Below are positions 27,063-36,218 of a DNA stretch of 64,000 nucleotides, in pieces. Position 1 is the first letter of the stretch. Each line of letters opens with the position of its first letter. This DNA comes from Metabacillus niabensis (GTDB lineage: Bacteria > Bacillota > Bacilli > Bacillales > Bacillaceae), in assembly GCF_020524345.1 (NCBI RefSeq), contig NZ_JAIVLH010000002.1, forward strand, positions 62,001-126,000, read 5' to 3'. Under the pieces are notes generated by a model. The model searched no databases. It saw only the letters and a list, made by a program, of their open reading frames with translations, and was not told the DNA's origin. The position numbers and the translations under genes are program-made.

Positions 27063-27767
27063 ATGGATGAAAAGAATCAATTTGGTCAAGGGATTTTATA
27101 TACATTTACTAACTATGTTTATGCTTTTCTATTAACAAATATTTATTTTGTCTTAACTAATGGACTGTTTATTTTTTTCTTTATGACATTAGAACCTTCA
27201 TTTTCAAACATTCTCCTGTACTTTTTAGCTCTAATCCCCACAGGTCCAGCTGTAGCAGCTTTATACTATTCTATGGAAAAACTTGTGAGAACGAAAGAGC
27301 TTTCTCCAACACATGACTTTTTCTACGGATTTAAAAAGAATATAAAAGATATTTTATCCATCTGGTTCCCAATTCTTTTGGTTTACTTTATTTTAATCGT
27401 TGATTTACAGTATCTTCGCCAAACACCAACAGAATTAAATCAAATTTTATCTATAGTGATTTTCGTTCTGATCGTCTTATGGACTATGTTGATATTAAAT
27501 GCTGTTGCAATTAGTTCGCGCTTTAAATTTAGAATGAGAGATATATGGAAGCTATCTGTTTATTACAGTTTTATGAAGGTGAAAAACACAGTGGGAAATA
27601 TGTTGATCCTGTTTATCCTAGCATTTATTACGACAATTACAACTGACTTTTTAATTCTTTTTGTAACAAGCTTTGTCTTTTATCTCTTGGCCCTTAATAC
27701 AAAGGAAATGCTTTTAGATATTGAAACGAACTTTCTGAAAACGAGTTCAAAACATACAGATCAATAA
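27063..27767 (+). CDS. YesL-like DUF624 membrane protein, 234 aa
   Basis: It has about five or six hydrophobic segments (22-45, 49-70, 98-118, 127-150, 178-200, 200-215), a Tyr/Phe-rich N-terminus and the DUF624 pattern GPAVAALYYSMEKLVR...FFYGFKKN. YesL-type proteins are regularly encoded beside LplA/LplB/YtcP importers for plant oligosaccharides, and their role is unknown. They are suspected accessory factors of these importers. ATG 27063 has AGGTGA upstream. It sits 22 bp after the long hairpin and 42 bp before the Nif3-family gene, on the same transcript. Confidence 0.88.
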   Translation: MDEKNQFGQGILYTFTNYVYAFLLTNIYFVLTNGLFIFFFMTLEPSFSNILLYFLALIPTGPAVAALYYSMEKLVRTKELSPTHDFFYGFKKNIKDILSIWFPILLVYFILIVDLQYLRQTPTELNQILSIVIFVLIVLWTMLILNAVAISSRFKFRMRDIWKLSVYYSFMKVKNTVGNMLILFILAFITTITTDFLILFVTSFVFYLLALNTKEMLLDIETNFLKTSSKHTDQ

Positions 27768-27812
27768 CTGGAGTAGCTTATAAAATGATAACAATGATGC
27801 GAGGGGAACATG

Positions 27813-28607
27813 ATGGGAATAAAAGTAACAGATGTTGTGAAACAATTAGAGTCTCCAGTTGAGAATATGGAATCAACAGTAGACTCGCTCCTATTTGGAA
27901 ATGGTGATGATGAGGTAAATGGAATACTTGTAACATTTGTCGCATCACATTTTGCTATTGAACATGCCAAAAAAATAGGTGCAAACATGATAATAACACA
28001 TGAAGGAATATTTTACAGTCATAATCAAAACGATAAAGTCCTAAAAAATAATGAAGTATATGCTGAAAAGCTTGAACTAATTAAAAACTCAGGAATCGCT
28101 ATTTACCGATTTCATGACTATATTCACAAATACACGCCTGATCTAATAACAGAAGGGCTTATTCAGAGATTAGAGTGGGACGGCTATTTAGAGAGACATA
28201 ATCTCACATCATCTATTCTGGCTATCCCACCTATGTCAGGTGAAAAAATCGTTGCGTATGTGAAAGAAAAACTTTCTATTCCTTTTGTTCGAGTTGTAGG
28301 AGATTTGAGCCTTGAATGCGCTAGGATAGGACTTACAGTTGGTTTTCGAGGAGGTGGAGAAACAGCCATCCCATTATTCGAAAAAGAAAACGTGGACTTG
28401 ATTATCACTGGAGAAGGTCAGGAATGGGAAACACCGGAATATATACGTGACGCAGGAGTTCAAGGTAAGAAAAAGGGCTTAATCATGATTGGTCATGCTG
28501 CCAGCGAAGAACCCGGGATGGAATACTTAGCGGAAAAACTCAAGTCCTATTTTCCAGCGATACAAACAACATTTCTATCTAATGAAAAATTGATTCATGC
28601 TAAATAA
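27813..28607 (+). CDS. Nif3-like dinuclear metal-centre family protein (DUF34), 264 aa
   Basis: The sequence follows the Nif3/YqfO/YbgI fold. A metal-site segment is ANMIITHEGIFYS (about 55-67), and a second half ends GLIMIGHAASEEPGMEYLAEKL (about 225-246), where His and Glu are expected ligands. Family members form toroidal hexamers with two metals; their reactions are mostly unknown. Two adjacent ATGs exist (27810 and 27813); the second has better spacing from GAGGGG. It lacks the long inserted PII-like domain of B. subtilis YqfO. Its position between yesL-like and uxuA genes is unusual and implies a substrate linked to uronate metabolism. Confidence 0.82.
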   Translation: MGIKVTDVVKQLESPVENMESTVDSLLFGNGDDEVNGILVTFVASHFAIEHAKKIGANMIITHEGIFYSHNQNDKVLKNNEVYAEKLELIKNSGIAIYRFHDYIHKYTPDLITEGLIQRLEWDGYLERHNLTSSILAIPPMSGEKIVAYVKEKLSIPFVRVVGDLSLECARIGLTVGFRGGGETAIPLFEKENVDLIITGEGQEWETPEYIRDAGVQGKKKGLIMIGHAASEEPGMEYLAEKLKSYFPAIQTTFLSNEKLIHAK

Positions 28608-28632
28608 TAAATTTCAAACGTATAATAACTAA

Positions 28633-28648
28633 ACTACCATACTAGTAT
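28633..28648 (+). promoter_or_regulatory. GntR-type operator, copy C (upstream of uxuA)
   Basis: ACTACCATACTAGTAT followed by G; the palindrome core here extends to CATACTAGTATG (28638-28649). It is identical to copies A and B and lies 52 bases before the uxuA start. Confidence 0.78.
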
Positions 28649-28700
28649 GAATAGTATACATATAAATTCGATTTAGTAAGTATACAAGGAGGCAGAAAAA

Positions 28701-29807
28701 ATGAAAATGACGTTTCGTTGGTTTGGGAGTCAAGATGATAGTGTTACCCTTGATCAAATAAAACAGATTCCGGGAATGGACGGCATCGTTGGGGGACTGC
28801 ATGATATAGCCGCTGGAGAGGTTTGGCCGCTGGATAGAATTCTCGATTTAAAGAAAGAGGTAAATGCAAAAGGCTTAAACCTTGATATCATTGAAAGTGT
28901 TAATGTACATGAAGATATTAAACTGGGATTACCAACACGTGATCATTATATAGAAAATTATCAACAAACAATTCGACATTTAGCACAAGCTGGAATTAAA
29001 GTCATTTGTTATAACTTTATGCCTGTCTTTGATTGGATTAGATCTGATCTGGCCAAAGTGTTACCTGATGGATCAACAGTACTTGCTTATGAAAAGGAAA
29101 AGATTGAACGTGTAGATCCTGAAGTTTTAATAAGAAATGTTGAAAACTCTGCAAATGGCTTTTCACTACCAGGTTGGGAGCCTGAAAGAATTAAAAAAAT
29201 TAAAAGAGCATTTGAATTATATAAAGATGTAACTGAAGATGATTTATTTGAACACCTGCAGTACTTTTTAAAGAAAGTAATTCCAGTGGCTGAGGAACAT
29301 GATATAAAGATGGCTATTCATCCTGATGATCCTCCATGGTCAATTTTTGGATTACCAAGAATCGTGACCAATTTCCAAAATTTACAGAGGATTGTCAATC
29401 TTGTGGATAGTCCTTCGAACGGCTTAACATTATGTTCTGGTTCACTTGGTGCAAATCCTGATAATGATATACCCGCGATCATGCTGTATTTTTCAAGCAT
29501 AAACAGGATACCGTTTGCTCATATACGAAATGTGAAAATCGAAGAAAACGGAGATTTCACTGAAAGCTCCCATCGAAGCTCTGACGGATCCTTAGATATT
29601 TATGAAATTGTTAAAGCTTTACATGATACAAACTTTAAAGGATATGTGAGACCAGATCATGGAAGGATGATTTGGGGAGAACAAGCTCGACCGGGATACG
29701 GCTTATACGATCGTGCACTAGGTATTATGTATCTGCTTGGCATTTGGGACAGCTTAGATAAAGTCAAAGCACAAAAGAATAAAAAACGTGGGACGTTATA
29801 TTTATAA
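28701..29807 (+). CDS. uxuA: Mannonate dehydratase, 368 aa
   Basis: It dehydrates D-mannonate to 2-keto-3-deoxy-D-gluconate. The TIM-barrel family motifs are visible: [22 protein letters not shown] at the N-terminus, [33 protein letters not shown] with metal ligands, [21 protein letters not shown] and [13 protein letters not shown]. Length equals that of B. subtilis UxuA (about 360). ATG 28701 follows AAGGAGG. The product of UxuB is its substrate. Uronate isomerase (uxaC) and the KDG kinase/aldolase genes are not in the window. It has its own operator and is followed by the GntR regulator gene. Confidence 0.96.
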   Translation: MKMTFRWFGSQDDSVTLDQIKQIPGMDGIVGGLHDIAAGEVWPLDRILDLKKEVNAKGLNLDIIESVNVHEDIKLGLPTRDHYIENYQQTIRHLAQAGIKVICYNFMPVFDWIRSDLAKVLPDGSTVLAYEKEKIERVDPEVLIRNVENSANGFSLPGWEPERIKKIKRAFELYKDVTEDDLFEHLQYFLKKVIPVAEEHDIKMAIHPDDPPWSIFGLPRIVTNFQNLQRIVNLVDSPSNGLTLCSGSLGANPDNDIPAIMLYFSSINRIPFAHIRNVKIEENGDFTESSHRSSDGSLDIYEIVKALHDTNFKGYVRPDHGRMIWGEQARPGYGLYDRALGIMYLLGIWDSLDKVKAQKNKKRGTLYL

Positions 29808-29868
29808 GGTAATAACTTCTTAATAGGTTAATAGAAAACCGTTACATTAGATGATTGGAGAGTATCAA

Positions 29869-30543
29869 ATGTATATAGACCATAAACCGAGATCTTCAAC
29901 AAGCAATCAAGTGTATGAAGAACTAAAATCGCAAATATTAAATTTACAACTCGCACCAGGTACAAGTATTTCAGAGAAGGAGATGTCTGAAAAATTCAAT
30001 GTAAGTCGTACTCCGGTTCGGGAAAGTTTTTTACGACTCTCGAGAGAGGGGCTATTAAACGTTTTTCCTCAAAGAGGAACGTTTGTCTCTTTAATCGACT
30101 TAAATTTAGTGGAAGAAGCAAGATTTATGAGGGAGCATTTAGAAAGAGCGGTCATTCGATTAGCTTGTGAAACATTTCCTCAAGATAAACTAATTACATT
30201 AGAAATGAATCTCAGCATGCAAAAGGTTTGTATTGAACAGCAGGATTACCGAAAAATGTTTGAGCTGGATGAAGAATATCATAAGACCATTTTTATGGGG
30301 TGTCAAAAGTATAATATATGGTCAGTTATTCAACAAATGAATGTTCACTTTAATCGAAGCAGAATGCTTAGGTTAGCGACTGACTTTAACTGGTATACCA
30401 TTTACTTGCAACATAAAGAAATTTTTGAAGGAATAAAAGAGAAAAACCCTGATAAAGCAGAGAAGTTGATGCAAGAGCATTTAATGCTAGCGGTTATTGA
30501 TAAGGAATATTTAAAACGATCATATCCAAATTATTTTAAATAG
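29869..30543 (+). CDS. GntR-family transcription regulator, FCD (FadR) subgroup, 224 aa
   Basis: The N-terminal winged helix (about 10-75) has the GntR signature LAPGTSISEKEMSEKFNVSRTPVRESFLRLSREGLL. The C-terminal FCD helical domain (about 85-215) shows metal-ligand-like residues Asp and His in FELDEEYHKTIF and the HKEIFEGIKEKNPDKAE segment. FCD regulators of hexuronate genes (ExuR/UxuR type) bind uronate intermediates. ATG 29869 is preferred because GGAGAG lies six bases upstream; ATG 29851 has no site. It lies 61 bp after uxuA, and it most likely binds the ACTACCATACTAGTAT sites of the island. Confidence 0.9.
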   Translation: MYIDHKPRSSTSNQVYEELKSQILNLQLAPGTSISEKEMSEKFNVSRTPVRESFLRLSREGLLNVFPQRGTFVSLIDLNLVEEARFMREHLERAVIRLACETFPQDKLITLEMNLSMQKVCIEQQDYRKMFELDEEYHKTIFMGCQKYNIWSVIQQMNVHFNRSRMLRLATDFNWYTIYLQHKEIFEGIKEKNPDKAEKLMQEHLMLAVIDKEYLKRSYPNYFK

Positions 30544-30547
30544 CTTT

Positions 30548-30558
30548 TTACTAGTATG
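30548..30558 (+). promoter_or_regulatory. Weaker GntR-type operator, copy D (upstream of the GH2 gene)
   Basis: TTACTAGTATG differs from the ATACTAGTAT core by one base and lacks the ACTACC flank of copies A-C. It lies five bases after the regulator's stop codon and 70 before the GH2 start. Confidence 0.5.
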
Positions 30559-30627
30559 TCACATGATAACCTTTACAATCTTCGTCAGTTTTATTGGTAA
30601 CTATCATATAGAAAGTGAGTTAACAAT

Positions 30628-33600
30628 ATGAATAAAAAGGAACTTTTTAATAATGGATGGGAGTTTGCAAAAACCAGTCTAGACAGTCCTCATGATCCAT
30701 CTTCATTAAGCTTTGAATCAATTGATATTCCTCATGATTGGTTAATTTATAATACCTTAAATTTGTATGAAAACAGTATTGGATGGTACCGGAAAAAATT
30801 CACGTTAAAAAAAGAGGAGCAGCAAGTTCTATTAGCCTTTGATGGAGTCTATATGGATTCATCTCTTTATGTAAATAATCAGTTTGTAGGTGAATGGAAA
30901 TATGGGTATTCATCTTTCGAACATGATATTACAGATGTAGTAGGTGATGGTGAAAATGAAATTTTGGTAAAAGTTGTTCATCAGAGTCCAAACAGTCGCT
31001 GGTACTCAGGAGCCGGTATCTATCGAAATGTATGGTTAAAGACAAGGGACAAAAACCATATTGTGACAGATGGAATCTATCTATCTACTAAAAAGAACGA
31101 ACATAGCTGGCTAATAGAGGTAGAAACTGAAATCAACCATGAACATGATGTTGTTATTTCCCATGTTCTTCTTAATGAAGATGAACAAGTTATTGCCATC
31201 ACTAAAGAAGAGATAAGTTCCGATTCTTCCACTTCAATGAACCACCAAGTTTTAGAAGTTGAAAATCCAGTACTCTGGGACACAGATACTCCCCATCTTT
31301 ATGAACTAAAAACGCAGTTGTTTTTGGTGAATAGAAGTAAGAGTAGTTATCAAGAAATTGAGACAATTACTCAAAAAATTGGTTTTAGAGAAATTAATTT
31401 AGATCCAATCAACGGGTTACAACTTAATGGAAAAAAGATGAAATTAAATGGAGTATGTGAACACCATGATTTAGGAGCACTAGGAGCTGCTTTTCATAAA
31501 ACGGCTTTAAAAAGAAGACTCGTTATTTTGAAAGAAATGGGTGTTAATGCTATCCGTACAGCCCACAATATGCCTGCAAAAGAATTAATGGAATTTGCAG
31601 ATGAAATGGGATTTCTTGTTGTGACGGAAGCATTTGATATGTGGGAGCGGCCAAAAACTCCCTATGATTATGCCAGATTCTTTAAAGAATGGGCATATCA
31701 CGATGTGAAAAGCTGGGTAATGAGAGACAGAAATCATCCAAGCTTACTAATGTGGAGTATTGGAAATGAGATTTATGATACTCATGCGGATGAAAGAGGT
31801 CAGGAAATTACTAAATTGTTAATGCAATATGTGAAAGAATTTGATCCGAAGCAAAATGCAAGCGTTACGATTGGATCCAATTTTATGCCTTGGGAAAATG
31901 CCCAAAAATGTGCAGATATCGTGAAGGTAACAGGCTATAATTATGCTGAAAAATACTATCAAAAACATCACGAAGAACATCCTGATTGGGTGATCTATGG
32001 CAGTGAAACGGCATCCGTTGTGCAGAGCAGGGGAATCTATCATTTCCCATTTGAAAAATCAATTCTCGCAGATGATGATGAGCAATGTTCAGCACTAGGA
32101 AATAGTTCAACAAGTTGGGGAGCTAGATCTGCTGAAGCTTGTATCCTGGCAGAAAGGGATACACCATTTTCACTCGGACAATTTATATGGACAGGTTTCG
32201 ATTACATAGGAGAACCTACACCATATCACACCAAAAACTCGTATTTTGGTCAGATTGACACAGCTACTTTTAAGAAAGACTCGTATTATATCTACCAATC
32301 AGCATGGACGAATTATAAAACAGCACCTATGGTACATATTTTTCCATATTGGAATTTTAATAAAGGTCAATTGATTGATGTTCGTGTTTGTTCCAATGCA
32401 CCGAAAATTGAATTACAACTTAATGGACGTAAGATTGGTACACACGATATTGACCATGAAAAAGGTGAAAACCTTGTTGGGTGGTGGAAAATTCCTTACG
32501 AAGAAGGAGAATTAAAAGCTATTGCCTATGATGAAACAGGAAAAGAAATTGCTATGGATGTACGAAGGTCGTTTGGTGATGCAAAGTACATTTCCCTCCA
32601 GCCTGATAAGGAACATGTAATAGCAAACGGGACTGATCTACTTTTTGTAGAAATCACATTGGATGATGAACAAGGCAATCCTGTTGAAGATGCATCAAAT
32701 CGTGTGGATGTACATGTTTCTGGTGCCGGTAGATTAGTTGGATTGGATAATGGTGATAGTACAGATTATGATCAGTATAAAGGAATTAGCAGGAGATTAT
32801 TTAGTGGTAAATTAATGGCCATAATCGCGTCAACACTAGATGCAGGGAAGATTATAATCGAAGTTTCTTCAAACGGATTAGATACTCAAACAATTGAAAT
32901 TGAGTCGATCCCAATTCAAAATGAATCTTTACAAGGTGTTACAGCAAATGTGAAAAATCAAGAAATGCCAATTGTCTTGGGAAATAAAGATGAAATACCT
33001 GTACGGAAAATCGAGATAATCAGTGCGTCCGGTCAGTTTTTTAATGAAAGCATGAGTGAAATGGAAGTATATGCAAATATTTATCCTCTTAACGCAACAT
33101 ATCAAGATGTTGAATGGAGCGTTGTAAATGAATCAGGTATTAAATCAAATATTGCAAAAGTTACAAGTAATGGAAAGAAAGTGTTAGTTACCGCTTTAGG
33201 AGATGGAGAATTTCGGGTTCGATGTACAAGTAAAAATGGCAGCGATAAGATCAGGCTCATTTCCCAATTGGAATTTAAGGCAGAGGGACTTGGGAAGGCA
33301 TATAAAGACCCTTATGAATTTATTTCTGCAGGACTGTATAATTATAGCAAAGGTGAGGTAACAAATGGAAACGAGCGAGGTGTGGCAACCAGCAGAGATG
33401 GGGAAACTCAGGTCGGATTTCGGGAAATCGATTTTGGCTCTTACGGCTCTAATACGATAACAATTCCTATTTTTGCTTTATCAAGTGAACAATACCCAAT
33501 CCAAATTTGGGAAGGCATGCCGGATGAAGAAGGCAGTCAATTACTTGCAGATGTTATTTATCAAAAACCTTCAAGATGGAATGTTTATCAAGAGGAAACA

Positions 33601-34062
33601 TATCAATTATCCAAGCGCCTTCATGGAATTTCATCAATATGCTTTGTGCTCAATCAAAAGGTGCATATAAAAGGTTTTACATTTGAGAAAAAGATCAAAG
33701 CGACTGAAAAGATTACGGCAACTGAATGTGATCATATATATGGCGATACTTTTATGATGAGAGAAAACAGTGTAGAAGGTATTGGAAACAATGTATCACT
33801 TGAGTTTGATGATATGCATTTTATTGGTGAAGGAGCAACAAAATTGACCATCTACGGTCGATCCCATCATGATAAAAATACAATTCAAATTTCTTTTACA
33901 GGTGAAGAAGGGGAAACGAAACAAATCATTGAATTCACAAAATCCGAAAAGTTTGAACAAAAAGTCTTCAACTTAGAAAAGATCTCAGGTAAACAAAAAG
34001 TGACATTTATATTTTTGCCGGGGTGTCATTTTGATTTTGGTTGGTTCCGTTTTGATTCATAA
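30628..34062 (+). CDS. Large intracellular glycoside hydrolase family 2 enzyme, 1144 aa
   Basis: The GH2 core: sugar-binding domain (1-150; GVYMDSSLYVN, SRWYSGAGIYRNVWL), immunoglobulin-like domain (150-255), and TIM barrel (255-580) with acid/base Glu381 in MWSIGNEI and nucleophile Glu460 in WVIYGSETAS. After it come a DUF4982-like domain (about 575-665; KIELQLNGRKIG), Ig-like domains (about 675-775 and 840-910) and a C-terminal beta-sandwich (about 1015-1144) resembling carbohydrate-binding modules. No signal peptide. ATG 30628 has a modest AAAGTGAG site. GH2 includes beta-galactosidases, beta-glucuronidases and others; the substrate cannot be read. Last gene of the island. Confidence 0.9.
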   Translation: MNKKELFNNGWEFAKTSLDSPHDPSSLSFESIDIPHDWLIYNTLNLYENSIGWYRKKFTLKKEEQQVLLAFDGVYMDSSLYVNNQFVGEWKYGYSSFEHDITDVVGDGENEILVKVVHQSPNSRWYSGAGIYRNVWLKTRDKNHIVTDGIYLSTKKNEHSWLIEVETEINHEHDVVISHVLLNEDEQVIAITKEEISSDSSTSMNHQVLEVENPVLWDTDTPHLYELKTQLFLVNRSKSSYQEIETITQKIGFREINLDPINGLQLNGKKMKLNGVCEHHDLGALGAAFHKTALKRRLVILKEMGVNAIRTAHNMPAKELMEFADEMGFLVVTEAFDMWERPKTPYDYARFFKEWAYHDVKSWVMRDRNHPSLLMWSIGNEIYDTHADERGQEITKLLMQYVKEFDPKQNASVTIGSNFMPWENAQKCADIVKVTGYNYAEKYYQKHHEEHPDWVIYGSETASVVQSRGIYHFPFEKSILADDDEQCSALGNSSTSWGARSAEACILAERDTPFSLGQFIWTGFDYIGEPTPYHTKNSYFGQIDTATFKKDSYYIYQSAWTNYKTAPMVHIFPYWNFNKGQLIDVRVCSNAPKIELQLNGRKIGTHDIDHEKGENLVGWWKIPYEEGELKAIAYDETGKEIAMDVRRSFGDAKYISLQPDKEHVIANGTDLLFVEITLDDEQGNPVEDASNRVDVHVSGAGRLVGLDNGDSTDYDQYKGISRRLFSGKLMAIIASTLDAGKIIIEVSSNGLDTQTIEIESIPIQNESLQGVTANVKNQEMPIVLGNKDEIPVRKIEIISASGQFFNESMSEMEVYANIYPLNATYQDVEWSVVNESGIKSNIAKVTSNGKKVLVTALGDGEFRVRCTSKNGSDKIRLISQLEFKAEGLGKAYKDPYEFISAGLYNYSKGEVTNGNERGVATSRDGETQVGFREIDFGSYGSNTITIPIFALSSEQYPIQIWEGMPDEEGSQLLADVIYQKPSRWNVYQEETYQLSKRLHGISSICFVLNQKVHIKGFTFEKKIKATEKITATECDHIYGDTFMMRENSVEGIGNNVSLEFDDMHFIGEGATKLTIYGRSHHDKNTIQISFTGEEGETKQIIEFTKSEKFEQKVFNLEKISGKQKVTFIFLPGCHFDFGWFRFDS

Positions 34063-34077
34063 TTAATGTGTTTATAT

Positions 34078-34109
34078 AAAGTTGACAACCTATAACGGAT
34101 GTCAACTTT
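34078..34109 (+). terminator. Terminator at the end of the xylan/uronate island
   Basis: A 10-bp stem (AAAGTTGACA and complement) with a 12-base loop, followed by a run of T. Confidence 0.85.
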
Positions 34110-34278
34110 TTTTATTTGTAATAAACCTCATTCACATCATCCTTCCTATTAGCCATTAGGAGAATAGTCTAGTTTTGGGATATCATACAAAATACATGGT
34201 TATTCAATCAGAAAATTGATATAGTAGTTTCAGTGGAAATAAATTTACAATTAATAGTAAGTGAAGGTCGGATGCAAT

Positions 34279-35697
34279 ATGAAATTAAAATCATCAATTT
34301 TAGAAAAAATTTTTTTTCAATCTAGAATTCCTCAAATGATATTTGAATACAACTTCAAAGATAATGTGGCAAATGATGCCTTTTTTCAATTTATTGGATA
34401 TTCGAGAGAAGAATGGGATGAAGTAACGTTAAAAGAAATATCTCATCCGGAAGATTATCAACTTGATATGCAGTTATATCAGGAAGTTTTTATCGGAAAA
34501 CGTCCATCCTATCAGATGGAAAAACGGTATTTTCACAAATCTGGTGAAATTATTTGGGGATCCTTAAACGTTACCGCGATTGAAGATCCAGATTCTCAAA
34601 AAAAATATTATTTAGCTCAAATATACGATATAACGGAACAAAAAAATCTGGAAAGGGTACTAACTGATAATGAACAGAAGTATAGGTTGTTAGCTGATAA
34701 CTCTTCAGATATTATCAATTTGTATTTACCAGATGGAAGATTTTTGTACAGTTCACCATCAATTACTCAAATTCTGGGGTATGACACTGATGAACTTACA
34801 GGAGATGTTCCATATCAATATATTCATCCTGAAGATATTTCTTATGTTCAAAAGAAGCATATGTCCTTACTGGAAAATCATCATCCTATTCTTATCACTT
34901 ATCGATTTAAACATAAAAATCATACATATATTTGGGTGGAATCAAGTATTCGTTCGATAGCAGATGAAAAAACTGGTGAAATTACCGGCTTGATATCTAT
35001 ATCCCGTGATATTACAAGTAGATTAGAGAAGGACAAGTTATTACAAAAGTCTGAAAAATTGGCAGTTGTTGGACAGCTTGCAGCCGCTGTGGCACATGAA
35101 ATTCGAAACCCGTTAACATCAATAAAAGGCTTTATCCAGTTATTCTCACAAACGAAAGAATGTAATGAAGAGTATATGAAGATTGTTCGAGACGAATTGA
35201 ATCGGGTAGAGGAAATCATTTCAGAGTTTCTAACGATGGCAAGACCTCACCAAGAAAAAAATGAAGCACTCAATATAGATGAATTAATCAATCAAGTCAT
35301 CACTCTTTTAAATACACAAGCCATTTTAGTTAATAAAGAAATAAAATATGAAAATGTAGCAACTAACCCATTTGTTAGAGGTGACAAAAATCAGCTTAAG
35401 CAGGTATTTTATCAAATCATTCAAAATGGGTTAGATGCACTCGAAGAAAAAGGAACGGTTTATATAAACTTGTCTGCTAACGATGGCATCATCAAAGTCA
35501 AAGTGAAAGATAATGGACGTGGAATTCCAAATGAACGCCTAAAAAACATTGGTGAACCTTATTATTCAATCAAGGAAAAAGGAACAGGCTTTGGCCTGAT
35601 GACTAGTTTTCAAATTATTGAAAATCATCAGGGAAGAATCGAGATCGATTCAATTGTTGGTCAAGGAACCGTCGTATCTGTTACACTTCCAATGTGA
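34279..35697 (+). CDS. Soluble PAS-PAS histidine kinase, sporulation-kinase-like, 472 aa
   Basis: It has no membrane segment. Two PAS/PAC modules (about 15-125 and 130-250; WGSLNVTAI, GRFLYSSPSITQILGYD) are followed by HisKA with phospho-His273 in AAVAHEIRNPLTSIKGF. The HATPase domain has N box QNGLDALEE and G boxes DNGRGIPNE and GTGFGLMTS. The HEIRNPLTSIKGF box is that of the KinA-KinE kinases that feed the Spo0A phosphorelay, and no partner regulator is adjacent. ATG 34279 is taken as start; a GTG six codons earlier is possible and both have weak ribosome sites. A KinE/KinA-like role is likely but not proven. Confidence 0.85.
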   Translation: MKLKSSILEKIFFQSRIPQMIFEYNFKDNVANDAFFQFIGYSREEWDEVTLKEISHPEDYQLDMQLYQEVFIGKRPSYQMEKRYFHKSGEIIWGSLNVTAIEDPDSQKKYYLAQIYDITEQKNLERVLTDNEQKYRLLADNSSDIINLYLPDGRFLYSSPSITQILGYDTDELTGDVPYQYIHPEDISYVQKKHMSLLENHHPILITYRFKHKNHTYIWVESSIRSIADEKTGEITGLISISRDITSRLEKDKLLQKSEKLAVVGQLAAAVAHEIRNPLTSIKGFIQLFSQTKECNEEYMKIVRDELNRVEEIISEFLTMARPHQEKNEALNIDELINQVITLLNTQAILVNKEIKYENVATNPFVRGDKNQLKQVFYQIIQNGLDALEEKGTVYINLSANDGIIKVKVKDNGRGIPNERLKNIGEPYYSIKEKGTGFGLMTSFQIIENHQGRIEIDSIVGQGTVVSVTLPM

Positions 35698-35725
35698 TGA
35701 AGTTAATAATCAGAGGTGAAATGCA

Positions 35726-35944
35726 ATGTATTACGTCGTTTTAGACCTGGGTTGTGCTGAATGTGGGGAAAGCTCAAATATTCTTGGGATCTTTACATCT
35801 TATGAAAAAGCTAAAAATGCTAGAGATGAATATATAATAGTAAATAAACTTGATGAATATTCAGACCATGAATTCTATATTTACAAAATTGATACTTTAG
35901 ATAAAGTGTATCAAAATAGTTATGAACATTTAATTGAAGAATGA
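35726..35944 (+). CDS. Small acidic protein (DUF7336-like), 72 aa
   Basis: ATG 35726 follows AGAGGTGAAATGCA. The sequence begins MYYVVLDLGCAECGESSNILGIF and continues with a charged helix (TSYEKAKNARDEYI). It looks like a small alpha/beta protein of the type described as DUF7336, with two cysteines near the N-terminus. No function is known. It lies 28 bp after the kinase gene and just before the zinc-ribbon gene, so it may be co-transcribed with both. Confidence 0.7.
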   Translation: MYYVVLDLGCAECGESSNILGIFTSYEKAKNARDEYIIVNKLDEYSDHEFYIYKIDTLDKVYQNSYEHLIEE

Positions 35945-35954
35945 AACAAATACT

Positions 35955-35983
35955 CCTTTTTCACATATATTTATTGAAAAAGG
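35955..35983 (+). other. Stem-loop covering part of the next ribosome binding site
   Basis: CCTTTTTCA (35955-35963) is complementary over nine bases to TGAAAAAGG (35975-35983). The 3' arm overlaps the AAAAGGGGA site of the zinc-ribbon gene, so pairing would limit its translation. Confidence 0.45.
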
Positions 35984-35994
35984 GGAATTTCCTG

Positions 35995-36138
35995 ATGATA
36001 AAATATTATTGCTCAAAATGTATGTTATTACATGATCAAGAGCAGTCATGTATGAAATGTGGAAATTTAGATCTTAAACATATATCAATAAGTGTCCAAA
36101 ATCAGGAGGAAAGACAAGTCGAGGGAAATGATAGATGA
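35995..36138 (+). CDS. Small zinc-ribbon-like protein, 47 aa
   Basis: ATG 35995 is preceded by AAAGGGGA; a longer frame from 35941 has no site because it runs through the preceding stop region. The protein starts MIKYYCSKCMLLHDQEQSCMKCG, with two CxxC knuckles typical of a zinc ribbon, then a polar tail. No family is recognised. Translation may be restrained by the upstream stem-loop. It lies 50 bp after the DUF7336-like gene. Confidence 0.65.
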   Translation: MIKYYCSKCMLLHDQEQSCMKCGNLDLKHISISVQNQEERQVEGNDR

Positions 36139-36154
36139 AAAAATTTGGTAAGAA

Positions 36155-36180
36155 GGCTCTCCTTTAATTATCGGAGAGTC
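36155..36180 (+). terminator. Terminator between the zinc-ribbon gene and cotM
   Basis: CTCTCC/GGAGAG (36157-36162/36173-36178), extendable by G-U and G-C pairs to 36155-36180, is followed by TTTTATA. It is convergent with cotM. Confidence 0.6.
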
Positions 36181-36218
36181 TTTTATACGTTCAGTAAATA
36201 ATGGAAACGATTACTGTT

